Shown piece after piece: positions 47,131-57,727 of a stretch of DNA of 64,000 nucleotides (its first letter is position 1; each line of letters opens with the position of its first letter). This stretch comes from Diphasiastrum complanatum. Lineage: Eukaryota > Streptophyta > Lycopodiopsida > Lycopodiales > Lycopodiaceae. Under the pieces are notes generated by a model that ran no database searches, was not told the DNA's origin, and worked only from the letters and a program-made list of their open reading frames with translations. Location: the NCBI GenBank assembly GCA_029204225.1, contig CM055101.1:44948180-45012179 (forward strand), read 5' to 3'. A program made the position numbers and the translations under genes.

Positions 47131-47573
47131 GACTAATCAATGTCCAATTGTGAGCAAAATTGGAGCACTTGGGTGGTTAGTCACACAAAAAAGCACAAGT
47201 AATTACCATCAAAGTGTGAGCGTTTGGTGTTCACCGATACAAAGCTAGCTCATTACCTCAAGAAAGTGACAACTGGTCTTGTCTTGGCCTATCCACATGG
47301 GCTACTCTAAGGCCTTCCATAGGCGGATAGACTCCAAGCAATGTCTAGCGACTCAATAGAGCATTTTTAGGGGCCCCACTCTCATCTCATAGGACTAATC
47401 AATGTCCACTTGTGAGAAAAATTGGAGCACTTGGGTGGTTAGTCACACAAAAAAGCACAAGTAATTACCATCAGAGTGTGAGCGTTTGGTGTTCACCAGT
47501 ACAAAGCTAGCTCATTACCTCAAGAAGGTGACAATTGTTGTTGTCTTGGCCTGTCCACATGGGCTGCTCTAAG
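47131..47573. repeat. Tandem duplication, about 262-bp unit
   Basis: 47131-47311 and 47393-47573 (181 bp each) are nearly identical, starting GACTAATCAATGTCCA and ending TGGGCTRCTCTAAG. An 82-bp spacer separates them, so the unit is about 262 bp. The second copy stops exactly where the Copia LTR starts at 47574, which suggests that the Copia inserted in the second unit. No coding frame. Confidence 0.75.
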
Positions 47574-48003
47574 TGTCAAAATTTGTCATACAAATTCTAA
47601 ATGAAGTTACTAGTCCTACTAGTATTCACACAAACCAAGTATAGAGATTAAAGAGAATCCAAATTATAGGTGAATTGAGCAAAGCTCTAAAACATTGGAA
47701 CAAATTGTAGTGGGGTGCCAGCCTACATATATAGTTTCTCTAATTTGTGTGAAAAGCTAAAAGCCTAAAGCAAATAGCAAAAGAACAAAAGCTAATTCCT
47801 AAAATTACTACCTATATTGGGCAAAGACCCAAGATGAGTTTCTAATTAGTAAAACAGATCCTAATCTAGTAGTAGTGCGCCCACCTACATGCATAAGCAA
47901 TAAGAAAACTAATTTACTATAAATAGTAATCACCCCTATAATAGCATGCAGGCATGGCCAAACTATCTTTAAGGGGTATCAAACAAACATTAATTCCTAA
48001 CAC
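47574..48003 (-). mobile_element. 3' LTR of a minus-strand Copia
   Basis: On the minus strand the LTR starts TGTTAGGAATTAATG at about 48003, just after the polypurine tract ACATTAAGGGGAAG, and runs to CAAATTTTGACA at 47574. The length is about 430 bp with TG..CA ends. The 5' LTR is not present. Confidence 0.65.
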
Positions 48004-49750
48004 TTCCCCTTAATGTTTACTTTGTTATCTATTACTCCTACAAGTTCTCTAAGCTTCTGAAATATTTCTTTGCCAAGTCCTTTGGTAAAGATATATTCCG
48101 TAGGACAATAGATAGGCTCCACTTCACCACTCTGAATCTTCTCTTTGATGAAGTGTTGTTGTACTTCAATGTGCTTTGTCTTGCTGTAAAAAAACTAGAT
48201 TTTTTGCCAATCTAATACAACTCTGATTGTCGCACTCAAGTACCGTAGGTGAATCTTGTACCATATGTAGATCATGCAGAATCCTTCGTAACCATATTGC
48301 TTCACTTACTGCACGTGCTTCTTTGAACTCCAAGAGATAGCTCCAGAACCAAGACTAAAAACATAACCTGTAGTAGATCTTTGGTTTTTCGCATCTCCAA
48401 CCAAATCAGCATGTACATAGCCCTATAACCTCAAATCATCCCATCTCCCATAAAGAATACCAAATCTCAAAGTGCCTTGGATATATCTGAGTATCCCCTT
48501 AGCAGCTCTCCAATGAATCTGCTTAAGCTTTTAGCCATAAACTGACTAACCATACTCACAGCATAAGCAATATCTAGTCTCGTAGTAGTTAAATAGATTA
48601 AGCTGCCAACAAGCTTTCTATATAACGTCTCATCTACATCCTGATCCTCCTCAGCTTTAGTAAGCTTACATCCACTATCATATGGTGTAGGAATAAGCTT
48701 GCACTCTGACATATTGAACTTTTCAAGAAGTTCACGAGCATACTTAGATTAAGAAATAAATAGCCCATGTGCTACTCTCCACACCTCAATCCCAAGAAAA
48801 TATTATAGTGAACCAAGATCTTTCATGTCAAACTCCAATAAGAGATCTTTCTTGATACCCTGAATCATACTATGATCTGATCTTGTAATAACACGGTCAT
48901 CCACGTACATCACAACAATTACAATATGACCATCCATGATCAAAAGATAAAGTGTATGCTCCGAACTACTCCTTTGAAAGCCAAGATCTTCAAATATGTG
49001 TCAATCCTCGTGTACAATGGCCCCTAAATGCCTGCTTAAGTCCATATAGTGCCTTCTCCAGCTTGCAAACCTTGTCTTCGTGTCCTACTACTATGTATCC
49101 CTCTGGCTGCTCCATATAGACTTCCCCCTCTAGAAATCCATTCAATGATGCACTCTTCACATCCATTTGTTGAATATCCCATCCAAACTAAGCTTCCAAT
49201 GATAAAACTGTCCTCGTAGTAGTAGACTTAGCAACTGGTGCAAAAGTTTCTTCATAGTCAATCCCTTCTTGTTGAGCATAACCTTTTGCCACCAATCTTG
49301 CCTTATGTTTATCTATAGAACCATATGATTAGTAGTTAGTTCTATAGACTCACTTGCATCCAATGACCTTTTTACCAGTAGGTAACCGAACAAGTCTCCA
49401 AGTCTTGTTGTTCATGATTAAGTCGTACTCCTCATCCACAGCTTCCCTCCAAATATCCTGTTTTTCAGCCTCTCTGAAAGTAGAATGGATCCTTGGTTTC
49501 CAATATTGTGGCCATATATGCAAAATGTACATCCCCATCTTCGTGATGATCTTCCTGCCTATCTTGATCTTCATGGTGATCCTCCTGTCGATCCTAATCT
49601 TCATGTTGCTTTTCAAGTCTAGCCAATCTCCTAGTCCCATGTGTACTGGACTCTCCCTGTTCCATAATGACACTATCCTTGATAGTTTCATAGTTGATTA
49701 ATTCATCTTGTAAATGCATCAATTAGGCATTCCTTTAATTGTACAACTAC
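48004..49750 (-). pseudogene. Copia RT and RNase H remnant, minus strand
   Basis: From 49691 downwards the minus strand reads WREAVDEEYDLIMNNKTWRLVRLPTGKKVIGCK, a broken RT, then ..KLVGSLIYLTTTRLDIAYAVSMVSQFM (48712-48467), and RNase H remnants near 48200-48400. The catalytic region near 48900 (GHIVIVVMYVDD reading) is present, but surrounding frames shift. Gag, protease and integrase are absent; the fragment starts abruptly near 49750. Confidence 0.7.
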
Positions 49751-52673
49751 CATGTATAAATAATCAATAGCACATCAATGTATAAGTTAATCATCTAGTC
49801 GTCCAACGACTCAATGCATCTAATCACAAAATAGAACCCATTATTCGATCTCTCTCTCTCTGATTTCTAGAATATTGTATCAAAGAGATCAGGCATATGA
49901 TTCAAACATGTACACACTTTCGACTCAATCAAACTTGTTCCAGTACGCTGAGTATTGTCGTGTCATGTCGTTTGCATTATTTTATGTTTTCATCTTAGTC
50001 AATTTTGCAAATAGATAATTCGTAGATTGAATTGTTTTTTTGAATAGTTCGAATCCTCGTGACTTCGAAGCTTGGATTAAGTAGAGCTACTATCAAATTA
50101 TCGATGATAGCTCGAATCTGATAGACAGTTCATGCATCGAGGAATCCATCCATCCCATTCAAATTTCCAACATCAACTAGCCTCCAAGGATCAAATTCAA
50201 ATCGTGGAAATGTTTCAGGCTTGTTATTTTGGTGTTTACTATTGGCCTTTTGTTCAAAAACACTCCATATTGCACAATCCAAAAAAAAAGTTTGAACTCA
50301 TTCCCGATTCAATGTGCTTTGCATCGGGTGAATCAGCCCGATTTGAATCGGCTAAAAACATTTGACTCACACCTTCACGTTCCAGACAAGACTAGAATAT
50401 CTTGACGTTTCTGATACTCCAAATCCTAATTAACTTGAGAAATTGTATCATCTTTAGATAGTATTAAGTGGTGAAAAGTTTGTTGTTTATCTTCCATTTT
50501 TGCTTTCTCCTCTTTTATGCAACTTGACCCACTCTCTTCAATCTTGTTTACTTCCTCCAATTTCTATGTATCTCTTATCATATCTTGATTGCTTTGCATG
50601 TGCTTAGAGTTAGCGTTTGAGGGTGGACAAGGAAAATCCCTACTAGTCAACCTTTGAAAATCAACTGGCAAGGTTGCTATCTAGCCTCATAAAAACAACA
50701 TGAATCATTTGTTGCATTGACAGGCTATTGATTAGCCTCAAAAAATCCTACCTTTTTTTAACAGCTCTTTGGCCTAGATTCTTTTTACACACACCTTTTG
50801 AGTAGAAGGTGCTTGTAAAAATAGGTTAATATTTGCTTCAAGGAATTCCATTGGCTCCTTCCCCTAGAGGAGGCACCAACTTTTCCTTTAAGGAGAAGTG
50901 AAAATTGATTTTAGGTACTCCATAAAGTTACATACCCAAGAAAATTGCAAAAGATTAAGTCTCGAATAAGTTGAGTCAAATGATACATATCCTTACTTTT
51001 TTTACTTTCTTCATTTTGTATAATTTTTGACATGCACTTTCCAAGCAAAAGAAGAAGAAGAAAATTCCTATTTTCATTAATAAAAGATGGGAAAACCATC
51101 GAAGTACAAAGGAATGCATGTATAAAGTATAAAGGCCATAAAGGTGAATTAAGATACTATATATATATGTAATAAAAAAATTCCTTTCCAAATAAATTTG
51201 CAACACACTTGTGAAGACAAGTACCACCATTTCCTTTGTTAAAAAAAAAACCAATTTTCCTGAAGAACAAAGGCTGTCAAGTCTAGAAAAAGGAAAATAG
51301 TTATATTCTTTACTCCCTCCTTACACCAAGGGAGAAGTGGATTGCATTATTTCAGTGCCAATGCTTTAAAGGAAGGTGTTTAGGCAGTAGGGCATGCCTA
51401 TGTGTCAAAAAAAACTTTAACGTTGTCAACAAAAACTCAACGTTCACTGGAGAGAAAAGATAGAAATGCCCCGTCTCTCTCTTTCTCTCCCCAAGCTCTC
51501 TCTTCCCCCAAGTACGTTACCTTGTTGCAAACACGACGACGACACTTGACAATCTATGGTGAGGTTTCCATATGGTCTGCAGCTTGCTAACTGATGATTT
51601 CATCCTATTTATAATTGCATCCTTGCAAGATCCAACGGTGACGGGACGCTGATATAATAATGCTCCGCCGTTCAACTCTGTGATAAACGAGACGACCGTC
51701 TGTCCGTACGAACGTGCACACAGACTGAACGGAGGGCATCCTCCTCGGCCCCAACCAAAGATTGAGTTCTTGAGAGATGTTGAAAACCCAAAGCGCCTAA
51801 AACATGCAGCGACACCTATAAGATTTTGATATATTTCCGTTTTCTCCTGAAAATTGGAACAAGAGTTGGTAAACGCATTTCTATAACCGGGAAATCCACT
51901 CTGGTTTTCGCGTTTAATGGCCGAGTATTTGTATTTTAAAACTGTTAGCGCATATCGTACAAATTCTTCGTGGTGCGGTTGTTTTTGTTAGGCTCCATCA
52001 CCCCATAATCGATTAAGATCCGAAAACATAAGTACTACCTTACTTTTATGGTCTGAGTTTCAAGCTTGTAAGTGCGTGCCATCTTAGTGCTGATGACAAA
52101 TCTCGATAATGCAATCCAGCTCAGGCAGAGGCATCTTGAGCTATCAAAGATGTTTTAATAACAAATACATTCTGAAATTGTTAATCCCACCGAACTTTAG
52201 CTTTCCTTCTGCTTCTTAAGCATCATCTTTATTTACTTCTGTTTTGGTTGATCACCACTCTCAATGTAAAGAGGTGTTTAAATGGAATAACATGCTACTA
52301 ATGCCTTGTGCTCAGTTGTCCTTTGTATTTTGGGACCAACTCCATTACCATAATGTACATCCAATTTTCTCTCTCCTATGAATCTGTCATTATCTCTCAT
52401 CTCTCCTGTGAAATTCATTTTCTTTCTCCTCTCTCCGGTGGAATGCACGTTCTCTCTTCGGTGGAATGCACGTTCTCTCTCCTCTCTCCGGTGGAATGTG
52501 CATGTGCTATGTGGCAGTCTGTCATTGGTTGTCCACATCCACATTCCACCACAAACATAATTTGCGAAAAAAAAAAACGGCCAAAAAACCCAAAAAAAAA
52601 GGTCCACGCGTACGGCCGTACCGTACGGCCAAAAAACAGACAAAAAAAAAAAAAAAAACCTTCGCACGATGGC
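49751..52673. other. No gene recognised; includes a palindromic GC-rich spot
   Basis: AT-rich sequence with short frames only. At 52614-52630 GGCCGTAC and GTACGGCC pair around one base, inside A-rich tracts where CGGCCAAAAAAC occurs twice. Between 52370 and 52500 CTCTCTCCGGTGGAATGCACG is repeated about three times, with shortened variants. Confidence 0.45.
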
Positions 52674-52745
52674 ATTACGTAGGGGAAGGCCCGAAGCCCT
52701 CGGGCCTTACTTGCTGGTCGGGGCGGGGCCTTCCCTCCCACGTAA
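52674..52745. mobile_element. Small GC-rich foldback element (MITE-like), copy 2
   Basis: ACGTAGGGGAAGGCCC at the left and GGGGCCTTCCCTCCCACGT at the right form inverted ends. They match the ends of 7194-7308 but with a shorter interior (CGAAGCCCTCGGGCC). It is preceded by an A tract. Confidence 0.45.
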
Positions 52746-53089
52746 ACAGCCACGACTCCGCTTTTCTTTATAACGAGACAGAGCTTGTGCGCGTGCATGG
52801 ACAGCGTGGCAATACAGTTGTTGGGCACGTGCACTAAATTCCACACACTCACCAATAGCAGCCTTGATAGCCGAGGGGCTTGCATTAATAGTTCATCCCC
52901 AATACACCATTTGGGAATGCTTAAGGACTTGCATTGTTGACCCCACTCCATCCAATGGTGATGGATGGAGCTAAGGGAGAAAAAATATGTCTCTCCCCTT
53001 GGATAGAGTGGGGCCTTTCCAGCAAAGGCAGTGCAGGTGCCTCTGCGGTGCACTCTCTAATGAGAGCCGAAGATTTGCCTTGATAGCTT

Positions 53090-53240
53090 ATCCCCAGACC
53101 CCATTACTAAGATTTGCATTTATAGTTGACCCTAATGTGAAGGTTTATTATAAAGCCTTTATCGTTGACCCTTGTGTGAAGGTTTATTATAAGGCAAACT
53201 GATACCCACTCTAAAGGTTTGTTATAAGGGGAGCCGATAG
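53090..53240. repeat. Short tandem repeat with AAGGTTTATTATAA core
   Basis: GTGAAGGTTTATTATAAAGCC, GTGAAGGTTTATTATAAGGC and TAAAGGTTTGTTATAAGGGG follow one another at about 45-base spacing, with GTTGACCCT between the first two. No coding capacity seen. Confidence 0.6.
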
Positions 53241-53312
53241 TGAAGCTATTTGGAATGCGAAAATTTCATGTCATACCTAAAAAATATATTTAAAAAGATT
53301 TCAAGTCATCAA

Positions 53313-53315
<3 letters not shown>

Positions 53316-53396
<81 letters not shown>
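53316..53396. repeat. (TC)n microsatellite
   Basis: About 40 uninterrupted TC units. Confidence 0.97.
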
Positions 53397-53401
<5 letters not shown>

Positions 53402-54985
53402 CTTGCGAGCAACATTCATTTTCATATTTATACTCCTTCGAGGCTGATTTGCAAGTTCAAGCCCTTCCACTCCTTACAAGTCTCAAATTTTCAATCTCAA
53501 AGCATCATAACATCAACTAGGGTGGACTAGGTTTTCCTTGTAGAATCAGAGCCCTAGAGCAAGACACAGTTCTGAAATATGTCGTCTTGAAAAAGAGTGT
53601 TTTTAAAGGTCAAAATCCTATGTTTTTAAGATCAAAGCTCATTTTTTTGTTTGAAATAGTTAATCTTTATTCCTAATATATTATTGGAAATGCATCTATT
53701 TTTTCTTTTCTATTCTTTCATCTTCTAGATGTGCCCTTTATGACATAGGTGAGTGTAAAAATTACAGCAAATAAGGATCCTAAAACACTTGAAATGATGA
53801 GGAAAACAATAGATTATGATTTCATAAGATTAGCACAAGTTGAACCATCAAAATCCATCAAAAACCTATGCTTGAACCTCACTAAATGGCCCAAATCCTT
53901 GAAGAAGGCTTCACACGTGTGAAAGTACGGCCTCCCACAGTCTGAGTACTGTACACCAGACCTACATTCAATCCTATAATCATTAGTAATCACAAGTACT
54001 CAAACAATTATGAACATAGAGAGCAGTTGCACCATTATGAGAGAAAAAACATGAAATTGCTTGATTGATTTTGGTGAGATATCATCACCTATATATACAT
54101 GAACCATCACGGTTTTGGGCAGGTATGAGTAGCCCTAAACCTATCCCTAATGCTAATTTTGGTGGATCTTTCATCCCTACCAAGTTAGGGTTGGAATCTT
54201 GGAGATCCCTCAACAATGCAAAAATTACCAAAAATAGCTCCTATTTTTTCTCCCTTGTATCTAAGCATAATTTGGACTCATTCCAAAGGTTCTAACACTT
54301 AGGTCTACTTGAGAACATCCTTATGAATGGAATACTATGCTATTTGGCACGTGTGACAAGCCACATCATGAACATTTAACTATTTACAAGTCATATGACC
54401 AAAACTAGTCAAGCTAGAATTGTGAATTTTTAACAGTGAGCCCATCGAATCTTGAGATTTTTCCATTTGTTGCATCTCAATCTAAAGAATCTAGGTGCTA
54501 TTATGAAATAAAAGCATTCAAGGATAATGCATCTATATGCGAAAGTTGCCTCTATAAATGTTGACAATATTTTCCACATCGTGAGTTTAGGCTGCAACTA
54601 AAAACTACCAAGTTCCTTGTAAAAACTCATTAAAAAAACTAGCATATGATCTACCTCGTTCTTACAAATTTCGATAAGACCACCCCATTGAGCTTGATCC
54701 ACTTAATGACGAGCATTAGGAGTAGGTGAGCTCCTTGCCAATGAAATTTTTGTTTCCAAAAGAAAAGTTGTGGTCAAAGATGACAATATTCAATTTGCTA
54801 GGATTAGAATTTTCAATTAATGGCATTTCTGTGATGCCCTCAAATCATAGAGTATAGCCATTTGAATATTGGCAAAAGGCAAAAGAAAAAAAACAACCAC
54901 ATATTTTTAGGCTATTTGGTAACTACTATTTATTGAAGATATCCATAGCAATGCTTTTATTGAACATTATGAATTACGAATTGAA
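53397..54985. other. No gene recognised
   Basis: AT-rich sequence with chance frames only. A CACACGTGTGAA palindrome near 53912 resembles those at 15 kb. Confidence 0.45.
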
Positions 54986-55380
54986 GCAACCACTACATTG
55001 GTATTCCAAACTTGAGTCCAAAGGCCCAATCAGAGTCAGAATAAGTAAGTAGTGTCAAGGCATCCTCTGTATTTCCATTATAACACAAAGCATAGTGCTT
55101 AGTGGCTTGAATGTATCTTAGTACTCTGAGTAGAGCCTTCCAATGAGGTTTGACATAAACTGTGACAATGTGCTGACTGTAAATGTTAGATCAGGTCTGG
55201 TGCAGACCATGGCATGCATGATCAACTATCGACTGATAGGGGTAGTTGCACATCTGTTTTTCTCTGCATTAGTTTTCGGGCACATATCTTTTGACAGTTT
55301 GAATCCTGGGTCCATAGGCGAGTCGATTGACTTGCAGTTTTCCATGCCATACCTTTTACAAGTAGAGGTGAGGAAGTCCT
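54986..55380 (-). pseudogene. Copia RT/RNase H fragment, minus strand
   Basis: The minus strand reads KRYGMENCKSIDSPMDPGF, KLSKDMCPKTNAEK, then a stop and MHAMVCTRPDLTF.VSTLSQFMSN, and SDSDWAFG near 55020. This is the end of Copia RT and the start of RNase H. Repeated CTCCAA words in 55380-55510 separate it from the Gypsy fragment upstream on the same strand. Confidence 0.65.
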
Positions 55381-55524
55381 CCAAATCCAAGGTAGAGCCT
55401 CCAAATGTCCTCCAAGCAACATGCAAGCTCCAAGATGCTCCCCAACTCCAAGCTAGGATGCCTCCACCTGCAAGTAAGGATCTGCAAGCCTCCAAGGATC
55501 TCTCCTCCACATGTGTCCCTACTC

Positions 55525-56450
55525 TTAAACACAACTACTCTGTAGAGTCCTCTGTCGGCTATTAACAATCGCCTCGGGTTCAGGTGGTCCACTCACAGAC
55601 TCATCATGAAGAAATTCCACTAGATCTTCCACAGGGACCAGGGTCTCCCCAACCCCCAACGAGGGTTTCAACTTACTAACATGGAAAACAAGATGAATTC
55701 CAATGTTAGTTGGAAGGTCTAGTTTGTATGCGACCTTGTTTATCACTTGAATAATCTTAAAAGGACCGCAATACCTAGGCGCCAACATTGCACACTTAAT
55801 AGTTTTCAGGCCCCTAGAGTGACCAAGGACTCTCAAAAACACCCAATCGTTGACCATGAATACCTTGTGCTTCCGAGATAGATCAACATAGTGCCTTGCC
55901 CTATTTTGGACACTTCGTATGCTACTTTAGCCAGCTGTAACATTTCTTGCATATCCACAAGGAAATCAGCTGTGGCTTGCACCCGTAGGTTTTTCATGCC
56001 AACACTAATTGGTGATCGAGGTTGAAAACCATACATAAGCATGAAAGGGCTGAATCCAGTCGCTGAATGTTTTGCACTGTTAGATGCAAATTCCACCAAT
56101 GGAAGGTACTGTTCCCAATCAGCTTATTGTCGATGGCCCACATATGCTCGAAGCACATCCTCCATTGTCTAATTGGTCCTTTCTATTTAACCGTTTGATT
56201 TCGGATGATCTGTAGAACTCATACTTAAAGTTGTTTCCAACTTTTCAAATACTGCTTGCCAAAAATTCTCAATGAATTTTGGGTCACGGTCATGGACAAT
56301 ATCGCAAGGCAGCTCGTATAGTCGAAAAAGCTTCTCAACAAACAATTGAGCTAGTTCTGAAGATTTAACAATAGTTTTCGTTGAATCGCTTCGCTGACTT
56401 TTGCAACAGTCGTGAAATCCTTCATAGAAGGATCGCATCCTGTACACCAC
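55525..56450 (-). pseudogene. Gypsy (chromovirus-type) integrase, minus strand
   Basis: The core reads LPCDIVHDRDPKFIENFWQAVF..TDHPKSNG (56370-56190). Then come [25 protein letters not shown] (56099 down), a GPF-type C-terminal module ([25 protein letters not shown]) and a chromodomain-like start ([14 protein letters not shown]) near 55550. Frameshifts lie at 56160-56190 and 55840-55920. The upstream end is lost at about 56385, where plus-strand Copia sequence begins. Confidence 0.75.
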
Positions 56451-56722
56451 AACACAACGATGTAGCTAAAAGAAAAAATAGGACCCTCCTCATGGAAGCC
56501 GCAAGGTGTATGATGGCCTATTCGAAAGTGCCAAGAGTGCTATGGGCTGAAGCAGTAGCTACAGCCGCCTACATCAAGAACAGGATCGACAAATCCGGTG
56601 TTTCCTCACACGACACCACACGAACTATGGTGGGGCAGAAAGCCCAATGTGACGCATGTTCGAATCTTTGGATGTGCAACTTATGCACATGTTCTAGACA
56701 AGCTTCGAAAGAAGCTCGATGA
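56381..56722 (+). pseudogene. Copia integrase fragment, plus strand
   Basis: The frame reads CTPQHNDVAKRKNRTLLMEAARCMM, then VPRVLWAEAVATAAYIKNR, the C-terminal half of the Copia integrase core (canonical TPQQNGVAERKNRT). The Asn-Gly and the catalytic Glu are both changed (HNDVAKRKNR), so it would not be active. It abuts the minus-strand Gypsy fragment. Confidence 0.75.
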
Positions 56723-56983
56723 GAAAGTCAAACAAGGATCTACATGCTTGTAGAGTCATCGATTTGCTGTAGTTGTAGCCCTCCCGCCTGTCAACAAGGG
56801 TTAGATCACTGGATAGGCACCTAACTATGCATAGATGCTACTTTTAGGTAGTTCTCTACTTTTTCCCAACTCTACCACCGCTAACACTACTCCCACTAAC
56901 TCTACTCTCTTAAGCTACCTTCATCATGATTTGTAGTGAAAGAGAGGAAGAACGAGAGAGAGTTAGATGGATAGGCAGAGCAT

Positions 56984-56987
<4 letters not shown>

Positions 56988-57049
<62 letters not shown>

Positions 57050-57065
57050 GTGAGTGAGTGAGTGA

Positions 57066-57122
<57 letters not shown>
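56988..57122. repeat. Compound microsatellite (AG)n(TGAG)n(TG)n
   Basis: About 29 AG units, then six TGAG units, then about 26 TG units, running directly into the LTR sequence at 57121. The matching LTR at 46.5 kb has only a short GA-rich run here, so expansion happened after divergence of the copies. Confidence 0.95.
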
Positions 57123-57123
<1 letters not shown>

Positions 57124-57681
57124 AGGTTAGCTCAAATGCTCCTTATGCTTGCTAATGGAGAAACATTAACTAAGACAACCAATAAACATGAAATTAGAAA
57201 GCAATGGAAAACACAATCAAAAGCATTAATTAGCAAGTAGTGAATAGCAAATGAAGATGCTTCTCTCCAAAAATTGGTAGAGTTTCCTCCTTCTCGTTAA
57301 GCATGGAAATAGAGTACAAATGGTGCATTTTTATAAATGGGAAAGGCCCTTGCCCCATTGGCTAATATTTACATTGATCCTATCCATTCATCTTGGACCC
57401 AACTTGATCCAAGGGTCCACAAAAAGTACATTGGAAATCACAAGATTCATGTGAGTCCAAAATTGGACCCAACTCTAAAAAAGTAAACTCTAAGTTTAAA
57501 ATTGATTTTGGGCCTCAAGTTTTATTTTAATCACAAAAGGGCCCAAGTCTATTATTTTATTTACAACTCAACTTGCGTGCTCATTGGGCCATGGGCTTAT
57601 ACGCGCAAGATGCCATGCCCTCGCAACACATTTTATTGGCCAATATTATTTATTTACGATTCGTCGGGAATACCCCCAACA
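57121..57681 (-). mobile_element. LTR of Gypsy B family (3' LTR position)
   Basis: Homologous over its length to 46530-47095. On the minus strand it starts TGTTGGGGGTATTCCCGACG at 57681. The sequence just upstream on that strand (57682-57720) borders the unidentified ORF region, so this is the 3' LTR of the element whose genes lie at 57.7-62.6 kb. Confidence 0.7.
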
Positions 57682-57727
57682 GGACCCACGGCCTGAAGTA
57701 GTGCTGGTCCCTCGGCACTCTGCCGGT

